In this document: positions 1 to 8,058 of the stretch, piece after piece
How positions within the stretch are numbered: position 1 is the first letter of the stretch
Layout of the letters: each line of letters begins with the position of its first letter
NCBI RefSeq assembly: GCF_001675165.1
Contig: NZ_LROS01000020.1
Coordinates: forward strand, 1-57,565
Reading direction: 5' to 3'
Origin: Clostridium ragsdalei P11
GTDB taxonomy: Bacteria; Bacillota; Clostridia; Clostridiales; Clostridiaceae
DNA: 57,565 nucleotides
Notes under the pieces: model-generated
What the model was told of the DNA's origin: nothing
The model's input: the letters and a program-made list of their open reading frames with translations, nothing else
The model's database searches: none
Made by a program: the position numbers and the translations under genes

Positions 1-125
1 CCCACGTGTTACTCACCCGTCCGCCGCTAATCCACTCCCGAAGGAGCTTCATCGCTCGACTTGCATGTGTTAAGCACGCCGCCAGCGTTCGTCCTGAGCC
101 AGGATCAAACTCTTAATTTAAAAGT
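1..125 (-). rRNA. 16S ribosomal RNA, 5' end (partial)
   Basis: The reverse complement contains the universal 16S 5' motif AGAGTTTGATCCTGGCTCAG, followed by the conserved GGCGGCGTGC and GGACGGGTGAG stretches of the first ~110 nt. The gene continues past the left edge of the window. The exact mature 5' end is estimated from the usual distance to the AGAGTTTGATC motif. It is the first gene of an rRNA operon transcribed leftward. Confidence 0.97.
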
Positions 126-304
126 TTGTATTGACTCTTCTTATTACGAAATTACTTTTTTAGCTGCTCTCGCAGCTCAAAAGAATTGCTGGTTTATTCT
201 AAATAAGTTGTACTTATATCTTCCTCTGTTTAATTTTCAAGGATCATTTTGCCGCCTCACTTCGACAGCTTTTATAGTATATCATCTGAGTTTTAATCTG
301 TCAA
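126..304 (-). promoter_or_regulatory. rrn promoter and 16S leader
   Basis: On the minus strand a near-consensus sigma-A promoter is visible: -35 TTGACA at 304-299, a 17-bp spacer and -10 TATACT at 281-276. Transcription would start near 269, giving a ~145-nt leader before the 16S gene. The leader holds a short hairpin, AGCTGC / GCAGCT, at 162-177, which is plausible as a processing or antitermination element. The further upstream bases up to 558 are AT-rich and hold nothing I can name. Confidence 0.85.
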
Positions 305-558
305 CATATTTTTTTATTTCTTATAAAATATATAAAACATATTGGCTTAAATCTTTTTTCTCAAGACAACGAAGATTATTATACCACAGGTTAAAGTTCT
401 ATAATCCATAATAACTTAAAAATTTTAAGTTTATGTCACTAATACTTCTATATTCTATTTATTTCTACATTTTTTATATAAAGATACACATGGATATGTT
501 TATGTAATTTATACTTACAAACTCCTGCTTTTAAAGACCAAACCTTACTTTTTTATTA

Positions 559-1503
559 TTATCCTCTTGGATTAATCTTATTAAAAGTTAAATGATCTTG
601 CCACTTTCCATTTATAAATATGTACTTTTCATTCAATCCAATTTCCTTAAACCCACAACTTAAAAGAACTTTCTGAGATCTTATATTATCTACTAATGTA
701 GAAGCTTCTATTCTATGAAGGTCCATTTCATTAAAGGCATACTCAAGAGTTAATTTTAACGCCTCCTTCATATATCCCTTCCCCTGCTCATCTTCATCTA
801 TAGAATATCCTACAAATGCGCTTTTAAACACTCCCATAACTATATTAGATATCTGTATCTTTCCTATAAACGTTTTATCTTTATATATTCCAAGATTCAC
901 ACTTTTGCCACTCAAAAATTCCCTGTAACTTTCAATTAAAATCCTCTTTTGAATATCTAAAGTATAAAAATTTTTTTCACGGTCAGGCTCAAATTTACTC
1001 AGATAATCTTTATTCTTTATATAATAATTTAGTACACTTTCTGCATTTTCTGGCGTTAGTACTGAAATATTTATCTTACTACCTTTTATATGTAATCCCC
1101 TATTAATGCTTATGTTTTTAAATTTATCTAGTTGTAATCCAAATAATATTTCATTCTTATATCCAGAATCAGACTTAATACTATTTGCTATTATACCTTC
1201 AAGTTCAAATCCTAGATCTGTAAATGCAGCTATATTTATATCTTCATCTGCTAATATATTTATTTTATTTAAATTAGCATTTTTAAAAAGTATTTCTATA
1301 AATATACTAAGTGAATTTTTAAGCAACCTGTAACTAGACTCCCCCCACTTATAAAATTTTATTCTAAGTATACAGCATTTATTTTTAGAGGAAATTTCAA
1401 TTATGAATACCCGTCCTAAAGTTATGCCACAGTTATCCCTTATTATATATTCACTATTACTCCCACTAACTAAACTAATAGTTACAAGTTGTTCTTTAAG
1501 CAT
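559..1503 (-). CDS. Double-domain GNAT acetyltransferase (RimJ/RimL-like C-terminal half)
   Basis: A 314-aa cytoplasmic protein. The C-terminal ~170 residues match the RimJ/RimL ribosomal-protein/small-molecule N-acetyltransferase type: a YSIDEDEQGKGYMKEAL acetyl-CoA loop, then HRIEA and a late CGF motif. The N-terminal ~140 residues look like a second, degenerate GNAT fold (DLGFELEG near its end). The longer reading frame starts at TTG 1518, but GGGAGAG lies 6 nt before ATG 1503, so that ATG is taken as the start. It is monocistronic, downstream of the serine operon on the same strand. The substrate cannot be told from sequence. Confidence 0.85.
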   Translation of the reverse strand: MLKEQLVTISLVSGSNSEYIIRDNCGITLGRVFIIEISSKNKCCILRIKFYKWGESSYRLLKNSLSIFIEILFKNANLNKINILADEDINIAAFTDLGFELEGIIANSIKSDSGYKNEILFGLQLDKFKNISINRGLHIKGSKINISVLTPENAESVLNYYIKNKDYLSKFEPDREKNFYTLDIQKRILIESYREFLSGKSVNLGIYKDKTFIGKIQISNIVMGVFKSAFVGYSIDEDEQGKGYMKEALKLTLEYAFNEMDLHRIEASTLVDNIRSQKVLLSCGFKEIGLNEKYIFINGKWQDHLTFNKINPRG

Positions 1504-1684
1504 TTCTATCTCTCCCAATTAAATCAATACTATAGAAATTCCAATTTAAAAATTAATTCTTATATTTTTGTATATACTAATTTAAAATTAAACTTTCTTA
1601 ATTAATTATAACATAAAAAATGGCTATTATTTTATCAGCAAAAATGCTTTTTCTTCCTTAATACTAGTTGTAATAATCTTTCCA

Positions 1685-1726
1685 TTAAATAAAAGCTCCA
1701 ACCTAACAGGCTGAAGCTTTATTTAA
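1685..1726 (-). terminator. Hairpin terminator downstream of the serine operon
   Basis: An inverted repeat pairs TAAATAAAAGCT with AGCTTTATTTA around a shorter CC/GG stem and an AACA loop; both strands end in AT-rich runs, so it may act in both directions. It lies between the end of the DUF1015 gene and the GNAT gene. The remaining bases 1504-1684 hold nothing recognisable. Confidence 0.55.
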
Positions 1727-1796
1727 TATTATCCTAATATTATAAAGTTAACTGGTCTATAGTGATTCTAATTGAAATTTTAACTTATACATAAAA

Positions 1797-1979
1797 TATA
1801 CTAACAAAATTCAAATGACACTTAAAAACCTTTTTTATAAATCTTAGTAAGGTATTTTAGAAAATCTTAGAAGCTTATATATGTCTGAGGTACGAGCTTA
1901 TATAAACTTCTTTAGATTTTCTAAATATCGAACTTTAGATTTATAAAAAGTTTTTAGTGTGGTGAAATTTGTTAGTATA
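1797..1979. repeat. 183-bp imperfect palindrome, MITE-like or long-hairpin element
   Basis: The two arms are near-complete inverted copies. The outer ends read TATACTAACAAA on the left and TTTGTTAGTATA on the right; further in, TTTTTTATAAATCT pairs with AGATTTATAAAAA, TAGAAAATCT with AGATTTTCTA, and GAAGCTTATATA with TATATAAACTTC, leaving a ~16-nt loop near 1882-1897. The outermost TA on each side could be a target duplication. No ORF lies within. It is either a miniature inverted-repeat element or a transcript-forming hairpin past the serine operon. Only one copy is seen in this window. Confidence 0.6.
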
Positions 1980-2012
1980 AGTAAATTTTCTACTTAAAAC
2001 CATATATGATAT

Positions 2013-3263
2013 TTACTTTAATTCATGAATGAATAAACCACTTCTAAGTTTAGGTTCAAACCAGGTGGACTTAGGAGGCATTACTTTTCCCGCATCAGCA
2101 ATTCCCATTAAGTCATCTAATGTAGTTGGATACATGGAAAAAGCAACTCCTTCTCTCTCCTTGTCTACCCTTTTTTCCAATTCATTAAGTCCCCTTATCC
2201 CTCCTACAAAATCAATTCTAGGATTTGTACGCGGATCATCTATTCCAAGAATTGGGTTCAGCAAGTTATTTTGAAGGACAGAAGCATCTAGTTTTTCAAC
2301 AACATCACAAGCATCATAAGTACCCTCTTTTGCTTCAATCTCATACCACTTTCCATTTAAATACATACCATACGTATGTTTCTTAGAAGGTCTATAAGGA
2401 TCTTTACCTTCATATTCTTCCACATTAAACTTTTCTGAGATCTTATTCATATATTCATCACGGGTAAGGCCATTTAAATCTTTTACAACTCTGTTATAAT
2501 CCATGATACTTAACTCTGAATCTGGGAAAAGTACAGACAGGAAGAAATTAAATTCTTCATCTCCCTTGTAATCTGGATTTTCCTTTCTTCTTTTAATACC
2601 AACTTTAACTGCAGAAGCTGTCCTGTGATGACCATCTGCTATATAAAGACTGTCTATATTATTAAACAACTGACAAATAGTATCTATTACCTTGTCATCA
2701 TCTATAACCCATACAGTATTTGTAACGCCGTCCTCAGCTACAAAATCATAAACTGGTTTTTTTTCATTAGTCCACTTATCTACTATATTATTAATTTTTT
2801 CATTATATCTATATGTTAAAAAAATTGGTCCTGTATTTGCATCACAAGTATCAACATGATTTATTCTATCCTGTTCCTTGTCTTTTCTTGTAAATTCATG
2901 CTTTTTTATTTTATTATCAATATAATCATCTATGGAAGTACATCCTACTATACCTGTCTGCGCCTTCCCATTTCTAATCAGTCTATATATATATAGATTT
3001 TTCTTATTATCTTTTATAAGCAAGTTATTATTTATCATATTTTGCAAATTTTCATTTGCCTTTTCATATACTTTTTTATCATAAGGATCTATATTTGTAT
3101 CTAAATCAATTTCAGCTTTATCTATATGCAAAAAAGAATATGCATTGTCTTTTGCCATTTCTCTTGCCTCTTCACTATTCATAACATCATAGGGAAGTGC
3201 AGCTATTTTACAAGCTACATCTTTCCTTGGTCTTATGGCTTTGAAGGCTTTTAAAGTTGCCAT
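2013..3263 (-). CDS. DUF1015 family protein, last gene of the serine operon
   Basis: A 416-aa soluble protein of the DUF1015 (COG4198) family, recognisable from the N-terminal AIRPRKDVACKIAALPYDV, the central YIADGHHRTASA motif and the GIDDPRTNPRIDFVGG segment near the C-terminus. The conserved DGHHR is a likely active-site or metal-binding signature. A GGAGG sits correctly before ATG 3263. It follows serA by 11 nt and clearly belongs to the serC-serA operon, which is why a role in serine synthesis is suspected. No classical SerB phosphatase is seen here, but the function of DUF1015 is inference only. Confidence 0.85.
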   Translation of the reverse strand: MATLKAFKAIRPRKDVACKIAALPYDVMNSEEAREMAKDNAYSFLHIDKAEIDLDTNIDPYDKKVYEKANENLQNMINNNLLIKDNKKNLYIYRLIRNGKAQTGIVGCTSIDDYIDNKIKKHEFTRKDKEQDRINHVDTCDANTGPIFLTYRYNEKINNIVDKWTNEKKPVYDFVAEDGVTNTVWVIDDDKVIDTICQLFNNIDSLYIADGHHRTASAVKVGIKRRKENPDYKGDEEFNFFLSVLFPDSELSIMDYNRVVKDLNGLTRDEYMNKISEKFNVEEYEGKDPYRPSKKHTYGMYLNGKWYEIEAKEGTYDACDVVEKLDASVLQNNLLNPILGIDDPRTNPRIDFVGGIRGLNELEKRVDKEREGVAFSMYPTTLDDLMGIADAGKVMPPKSTWFEPKLRSGLFIHELK

Positions 3264-3274
3264 TTTAGTCCTCC

Positions 3275-4201
3275 TTATGCATTAACCAAATTTTTATCTA
3301 AACATTTTTCAACTATATCTACAATTTCCATTCCAATTCTCTTTTGAGCCTCACCTGTTGAACCACCTATATGAGGTGTTACTGATACTCTATCATTATT
3401 TAAGAGTTCTTCACATGGTTTAGGCTCATTTTCAAATACATCTAGTGCAGCTCCTGCTACCTTTCCTGTATTTAATGCCTTTGCTAGAACTTTTTCATCT
3501 ATAACTCCGCCTCTTGCACAGTTTATTACGAAAACTCCATCTTTCATAATGTTGAATTCTTTTTCTCCTATTACAGCTCCCTGCTCTTTATTGAAAGGTA
3601 TATGAACCGATATATAATCTGCCTTCTTTAACAAATCGTTGAGTTCACAGAATTCATAATTATTATATCCCTTTGCCATACCAAGAATGTCTGTATATAT
3701 TATCCTCATTCCCATAGCAGCTGCTCTCTTTGCAACCTCTTTTGCAATTCTTCCAAATCCTATAAGCCCCAATGTTTTTCCATACAATTCTACGCCTTTA
3801 TATTTCTTTTTCTCCCATTTTCCATCTCTCATAGTTACATTGGCTATATTAATATATCTTGATACTGCAAATATGTGGCCCATAGTAAGCTCTGCTACTG
3901 ACACAGTACTAGCATTTGGAGTATTTCTAACTGTTATTCCGTTTTGAGTAGCATATTTTACATCTATATTATCTACTCCAACCCCACCTCTTATTATAAG
4001 TCTTAAATTACCTTTTTTAGCTTCATCTATAAGTGGTTTTCTTATTTTAGTAGCAGATCTAACTACTATTACATCAAATTCTTTTATTTTTTCTTTTAAT
4101 TCATCTTCTTCAAAATGTTTGTCTACAACTTCATACCCATCTTCTATTAATTTATTTAAAGCTTCTTTTTCCATTCCATCACTAACTAATACTTTTATCA
4201 T
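3275..4201 (-). CDS. serA: D-3-phosphoglycerate dehydrogenase, short form
   Basis: A 308-aa NAD-dependent D-2-hydroxyacid dehydrogenase. The Rossmann motif is GLIGFGRIAKEVAKR (residues ~146-159); the family catalytic residues are visible as R230 (NCARGG), E259 (ENEP) and H277 (TPHIGGSTGEA). It would oxidise 3-phosphoglycerate to 3-phosphohydroxypyruvate, the first step of serine synthesis. It lacks the C-terminal ACT domain of long SerA proteins, so serine feedback through ACT is not expected; control probably rests on the upstream T-boxes. AAGGGGG precedes the ATG. It sits 20 nt after serC. Confidence 0.92.
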   Translation of the reverse strand: MIKVLVSDGMEKEALNKLIEDGYEVVDKHFEEDELKEKIKEFDVIVVRSATKIRKPLIDEAKKGNLRLIIRGGVGVDNIDVKYATQNGITVRNTPNASTVSVAELTMGHIFAVSRYINIANVTMRDGKWEKKKYKGVELYGKTLGLIGFGRIAKEVAKRAAAMGMRIIYTDILGMAKGYNNYEFCELNDLLKKADYISVHIPFNKEQGAVIGEKEFNIMKDGVFVINCARGGVIDEKVLAKALNTGKVAGAALDVFENEPKPCEELLNNDRVSVTPHIGGSTGEAQKRIGMEIVDIVEKCLDKNLVNA

Positions 4202-4221
4202 TTCCCTAGCCCCCTTAAAAC

Positions 4222-5292
4222 TTATAATCCTAATATGTCATTAATATTTTCCAAAAGTTCTTTTATATCATCAAGAGTGCAATCAGCCATATGAGCTATT
4301 CTAAATGCTTTCCCTTTTAACTTTCCGTATCCATTTGATATCTGGAATCCTCTTTCACCCAACTTTTTATTAAGTTCTGCTACATCTATATCTCTAGTAT
4401 TCTTTATATTAGTAAGAGTATTTGAAAGATATCTTTCATCTGCAAATAATTCAAAATATTTTTTAGCCCATTCTCTCACATATTTAGCCATTTCCAAATG
4501 TCTATTATATCTATTTTCAAGCCCCTCTTCTAAGATTCTATCCAATTGATAATCCATTGCAAACATATGTGAAAGGGATGGAGTAGATGGATATTGATAA
4601 TCTTTCTTTTGTATATAATTATATATTGAAAGTAAATCCAAATAATATCCTCTAAACTTTACATTTTTTGCTCTTTCTACTGCTTTTTTTGAAAAAGAGC
4701 ATATAGCCATTCCTGGAGGAAGTCCTAAAGCTTTCTGGCTCGATGTCAAACATATATCAATGCCAAGCTTATCTACTTCTATTTTAGTACCTCCCATGGA
4801 GCTAACTGTATCTACACACCATACTATATCTGGATATTTTTTTACTACTTCTGCTATTTCTTCTATTGGATTCATAACTCCTGTAGAAGTTTCATTATGA
4901 GTTATGCAAAGTGAATCATATTTACCTGTAGCTAAAGCTTTGTCTATTTCATTGACATCTGCTGCATTACCCCATTCTACTTCGTATAAATCTGCTGGTA
5001 CGTTATTACATTCTGCGATTTGATGCCATCTTTTTCCGAAAGCTCCTATTGAAAAAACTGCTGCCCTCTTAGCTGTACTACATCTTATAGCACCTTCCAA
5101 AAGTCCTGTTCCAGATGATGTTGAAAGTAAAATTTCTTCCTTTGTATGAAATACTTTTCTCATTTTGTCACTAATGTCTCTTTGAAGCTTGGAAGCTTCT
5201 TTACTCCTATGTCCTATCATAGGTGTAGCCATTTTCTCTAATACATCTTCTCTAACTTCTACTGGTCCAGGAATAAATAATTTCTTATGCAT
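4222..5292 (-). CDS. Class V aminotransferase, phosphoserine-transaminase role (AGXT type)
   Basis: A 356-aa PLP enzyme of the alanine-glyoxylate aminotransferase/SerC-like class V family. The start FIPGPVEVREDV, the cofactor region STSSGTGLLEGAIR, the PLP-aspartate in CVDTVSSMGG (D161) and the Schiff-base lysine in SSQKALGLPPG (K187) are all present. Its place directly before serA, behind serine T-boxes, indicates conversion of phosphohydroxypyruvate to phosphoserine, although it belongs to the AGXT branch rather than the classical SerC branch. A perfect TGGAGG precedes ATG 5292. An alternative reading is a serine-pyruvate or serine-glyoxylate transaminase. Confidence 0.88.
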   Translation of the reverse strand: MHKKLFIPGPVEVREDVLEKMATPMIGHRSKEASKLQRDISDKMRKVFHTKEEILLSTSSGTGLLEGAIRCSTAKRAAVFSIGAFGKRWHQIAECNNVPADLYEVEWGNAADVNEIDKALATGKYDSLCITHNETSTGVMNPIEEIAEVVKKYPDIVWCVDTVSSMGGTKIEVDKLGIDICLTSSQKALGLPPGMAICSFSKKAVERAKNVKFRGYYLDLLSIYNYIQKKDYQYPSTPSLSHMFAMDYQLDRILEEGLENRYNRHLEMAKYVREWAKKYFELFADERYLSNTLTNIKNTRDIDVAELNKKLGERGFQISNGYGKLKGKAFRIAHMADCTLDDIKELLENINDILGL

Positions 5293-5379
5293 GTTTTTAC
5301 CTCCAAATAATTTTATTTAATTAATAATCTAATGTTATTTAACAGTTTAAAGTTCTACACTGATAAAGCGCGTGTTGTA

Positions 5380-5606
5380 AAAAATAAAAGCCAACCAGAT
5401 CCCTTTAGGGACGATTGCCTCGCGTTGCCACCCTTGTTGGTTATAATAATATAACCCTCTCATTAAAATAACGGTTTTTCCGTATTATTCATCATAATAA
5501 TTCTCCAAGGTGGATTCACAAAAGCATCGGTATCAGTTTACACCTTCCACTGACTCTCTACTACCTAACTTACGCTACTATTCTCTTCATAGAATAATAT
5601 TAAATT
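5380..5606 (-). promoter_or_regulatory. T-box riboswitch 2 (serine), proximal to serC
   Basis: Read on the minus strand it has the T-box stem I features (GAAGAGAATAGTA, AGAGAGTCAGTGG, GGTGTAA), a specifier region TGAATCCACC with UCC as the specifier codon, the T-box core AGGGTGGCAACGCG, and a GTCCC/GGGAT terminator helix followed by a T-rich run near 5388-5380. UCC matches tRNA-Ser(GGA), which is encoded at 13417-13506. It is almost identical to the copy just upstream. I see no promoter of its own, so it appears to act in series with T-box 1. Confidence 0.9.
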
Positions 5607-5654
5607 TGAAATACTATTAGCAAAATATTTAACATATGAGAATTTATTATAAAT

Positions 5655-5896
5655 AAAAAAGAACCAATCAAATCCCACATAGGGACGATTGGTTCGCGTT
5701 GCCACCCTTATTAGTTATATATATAATACAACTCTCTCATTAAAGTAACGGTTTTTCCGTATTATTCATCATAATAATTCTCCAAGGTGGATTCACAAAA
5801 GCATCGGTATCAGTTTACACCTTCCACTGACTCTCTATTACCTAACTTATGTTACTATTCTCTTCATAGAACAATATCAAATTTGCTAACGTTTGT
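5655..5896 (-). promoter_or_regulatory. T-box riboswitch 1 (serine), distal copy
   Basis: This is the first of two tandem T-boxes ahead of the serC operon. The stem I elements, the UCC specifier in GAATCCACC, the core AGGGTGGCAACGCG and a very strong terminator (GAACCAATC paired with GATTGGTTC, then TTTTTT) are all visible. The sequence between GTGAATCCACC and the T-box core is nearly base-for-base the same as in copy 2, which points to a recent duplication. Transcription comes from the promoter at 5911-5939. Confidence 0.92.
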
Positions 5897-5910
5897 CTTT
5901 CATTGGTATT

Positions 5911-5939
5911 ATTATATAGTTTATATTTTTATATGTCAA
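5911..5939 (-). promoter_or_regulatory. Promoter of the T-box-controlled serine operon
   Basis: A consensus sigma-A promoter on the minus strand: -35 TTGACA at 5939-5934, 17-bp spacer, -10 TATAAT at 5916-5911. The transcript would begin near 5904 and run straight into T-box 1. Confidence 0.88.
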
Positions 5940-5976
5940 TACATATTTTTAAAATTAAAAAATAATTTTTTAATAA

Positions 5977-6165
5977 CTATGTTTGATCTAAACTGGTTAA
6001 GACTTTGTCATAAAGATCTTTAATACATATACCATTTTGCAGGTTTCTGCAATTAGTACAGCTTTTGGTGTCAGAATTTCCTATGCCAGAATTAAATGAA
6101 ATATCTTTTCTTTCATATCCCGGACAAGAATTAGCAATACCTACCATTTGCCCTATACTTCCCAT
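5977..6165 (-). CDS. Small Cys-rich protein, paralogue A
   Basis: A 62-aa protein I do not recognise. Four cysteines are spaced C-x21-C-x2-C-x7-C, ending SCTNCRNLQNGICIKDLYDK; the pattern looks metal-binding. It shares the cysteine spacing and the C-terminal KDL motif with the gene just upstream, so the two are paralogues in tandem. AAAGGGGG precedes ATG 6165. No signal peptide or membrane segment is visible. It ends shortly before the promoter of the serine operon. Confidence 0.65.
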   Translation of the reverse strand: MGSIGQMVGIANSCPGYERKDISFNSGIGNSDTKSCTNCRNLQNGICIKDLYDKVLTSLDQT

Positions 6166-6192
6166 TTTAGCTGCCCCCTTTCACTGTTAAAT

Positions 6193-6378
6193 TTAATTCA
6201 TACTTATCACTTGTTCAATTTTGTAAAGCAAATCTTTACTGCATTTGTTATTTACAAAATTCACACAATTACTGCAACTTCCTGAGATATAGCTTACCTG
6301 TAATCCCAGAATACTATTTTTAGATTCATATTCTTTACAATTTTCTGCAACAATTCTTTTATCTTGGGCTGAAATCAT
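6193..6378 (-). CDS. Small Cys-rich protein, paralogue B
   Basis: A 61-aa unrecognised protein with cysteines spaced C-x20-C-x2-C-x7-C and the C-terminal block SCSNCVNFVNNKCSKDLLYK. The frame is open to a TTG at 6420, but AGGAGTGAG lies just before ATG 6378, so the shorter form is chosen. It sits 27 nt upstream of paralogue A on the same strand, very likely in one transcript. The four cysteines suggest a small zinc or iron-sulfur site; function unknown. Confidence 0.65.
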   Translation of the reverse strand: MISAQDKRIVAENCKEYESKNSILGLQVSYISGSCSNCVNFVNNKCSKDLLYKIEQVISMN

Positions 6379-6439
6379 AAAACTCACTCCTGAAAAATAT
6401 TGTATCTTTATTATTCCCAAGCTAAAAAATTTAATTCTA

Positions 6440-6476
6440 AAATAGCCTCCAACATTAGAATTGTTAGAAGCTATTT
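6440..6476 (-). terminator. Hairpin terminator after the EFR1-type gene
   Basis: Inverted repeat AAATAGCCTCCAACA / TGTTAGAAGCTATTT with a short loop, just downstream of the 6498-7280 gene on the minus strand. Confidence 0.6.
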
Positions 6477-6497
6477 GTGTAATTCAGGATCAAAAGT

Positions 6498-7280
6498 TTA
6501 TTTATTCAGATCTAATACCTGTATAATATCTTTTTGAGTTTGATCTATTTTCTTACCTCTATATCTTATTGCATTTATTGGACATATATGTATACATCTC
6601 AAACATAAAATACATTTGCTATGAAAAACTGCATGTCCATTTTCAAATGTTATATTACCTTGAGGACAATTTCTAAGGCATAATCCACATTTAACACAAT
6701 CTTTAGTTGATGATATATTTCTAGATAATTTAGGTACCCTACCTTTGAACACGTTATTCAGTACTTTACTAAATTGAAGCCTTATTAAAGAATTAGATTC
6801 TTTTACAATCCTCCCCTTTATAAAACTTTCTACTATATTTGTAATCTTTTTATCAACAGAAACAAGCAAATTTTCTATTTCACTTTCATTATATTTTTTA
6901 CCTATAAAGAAGTAAAAATTATTAGGCATTTTTATGCTAATCTGTATAGATGGTACATATCCTTTCTTCTTTAAACATCCTGCAACAAAACAAGAAGCTG
7001 AAGATGATGAAGCACCTTGTGTAGAATATACTATAACCCTTGTATTTTCTTTTGTATTATTCAGTCTATTTAAAAAATTTGTTACAATTTTAGGTGGTAA
7101 TTTCCAATGGACAGGAAAGCCAATGATTATGAAATCATATTTTTTTATTTTCCTCTCTTCTAGAGATTGAATATATGCTAAGTCTATATCTACATTATAA
7201 AGCTGAAATTTTTCCTTAAACCTATCCGCCACCCACTTGGTATTTCCAGTACCGCTAAAATAATATAAAATACCTTTCAT
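6498..7280 (-). CDS. EFR1-type flavodoxin/ferredoxin fusion
   Basis: A 260-aa electron-transfer protein. The N-terminal ~150 residues form a flavodoxin domain with the FMN phosphate loop YFSGTGNTKW near residues 7-16. The C-terminal third has two [4Fe-4S] motifs, CVKCGLCLRNCPQG and CILCLRCIHICPINA. This arrangement matches the EFR1 family annotated in clostridia; the physiological partner is unknown. AAAGGA precedes the ATG. It stands alone between the NUDIX/TIM-barrel pair and the small Cys proteins, with a terminator behind it. Confidence 0.87.
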   Translation of the reverse strand: MKGILYYFSGTGNTKWVADRFKEKFQLYNVDIDLAYIQSLEERKIKKYDFIIIGFPVHWKLPPKIVTNFLNRLNNTKENTRVIVYSTQGASSSSASCFVAGCLKKKGYVPSIQISIKMPNNFYFFIGKKYNESEIENLLVSVDKKITNIVESFIKGRIVKESNSLIRLQFSKVLNNVFKGRVPKLSRNISSTKDCVKCGLCLRNCPQGNITFENGHAVFHSKCILCLRCIHICPINAIRYRGKKIDQTQKDIIQVLDLNK

Positions 7281-7355
7281 ACTAATCTAATCCTTTATTT
7301 TTAAATAATTAAAATAAAAGTAGTTACTCCTCTCCCTATAATATACTGTAAATAT

Positions 7356-8039
7356 TTATTCTGGTCTTCTATTTTTATATTTTTTCCTATGTTCATTCAT
7401 AATTTGTCTTAAAATTTCAGCCGAAGTAGGAGGCGTAAAAGCTATAGCATTAGCTCCTGCAAGTATAGTTTCTCTTATATTTTCCTCTGTAGGTCCTCCT
7501 GTAGCTATTATTGGGAAATTAGGATATTGACTTCTAACTTTTTTAACTATTTTAGCAGTTTCCTCAGCTCCAGATACATTTATTATAGTAGCTCCTGCTT
7601 CTATTCTCTTTTGCACATCCTCGTATTCAGATACTATGGTTACTATTATTGGTATATCTATGCTATCTCTCATTTGTTCTATAACTTCATTAGATGTAGG
7701 ACTATTTACAACAACTCCCATGGCACCTTTAAATTCTGCATCTAATGCTAAATTTAAAATTCTTTTGGCTGTTGAAATTCCGCTTCCAACCCCGCAAAAA
7801 ACAGGTATATCTGCGGACAAAATAATTGCGTGTGTTATAAGAGGCTGCGGTGTAAACGGATATACAGCAATAACTGCATCTGCATCAGTATTTTTTATAA
7901 TAGCTACATCCGTAGTAAATAAAAAAGACTTTAGCCTTTTTCCAAATATTCTTATTCCACTTGCTTCTCTAATAACTTCAGGTACTCTAATCATATGCTT
8001 TCTTTCAATTCCATCTACTTGTGGTATATATTTAGCCAT
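7356..8039 (-). CDS. TIM-barrel family protein of unknown specificity
   Basis: A 227-aa soluble protein with alternating beta/alpha pattern and a C-terminal phosphate-binding-type signature IIATGGPTEENI followed by GANAIAFTPPT, as in small TIM-barrel enzymes. Relatives in clostridia are often labelled simply hydrolase. The reading frame opens farther upstream (8108), but GGAGGGGG lies just before ATG 8039, so the start is there. It follows the NUDIX gene by 19 nt and is likely cotranscribed. I cannot name a reaction. Confidence 0.75.
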   Translation of the reverse strand: MAKYIPQVDGIERKHMIRVPEVIREASGIRIFGKRLKSFLFTTDVAIIKNTDADAVIAVYPFTPQPLITHAIILSADIPVFCGVGSGISTAKRILNLALDAEFKGAMGVVVNSPTSNEVIEQMRDSIDIPIIVTIVSEYEDVQKRIEAGATIINVSGAEETAKIVKKVRSQYPNFPIIATGGPTEENIRETILAGANAIAFTPPTSAEILRQIMNEHRKKYKNRRPE

Positions 8040-8058
8040 GTTTTCCCCCTCCTTGTAT

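Noticed and set aside
61-411. Plus-strand open frame of 116 codons over the 16S 5' end and its promoter
   Set aside because: It overlaps the conserved 16S sequence and the rrn leader on the opposite strand; no ribosome binding site and no protein-like pattern.
1504-1518. TTG start extending the GNAT protein by five residues
   Set aside because: The TTG overlaps GGGAGAG, which is the ribosome binding site for ATG 1503.
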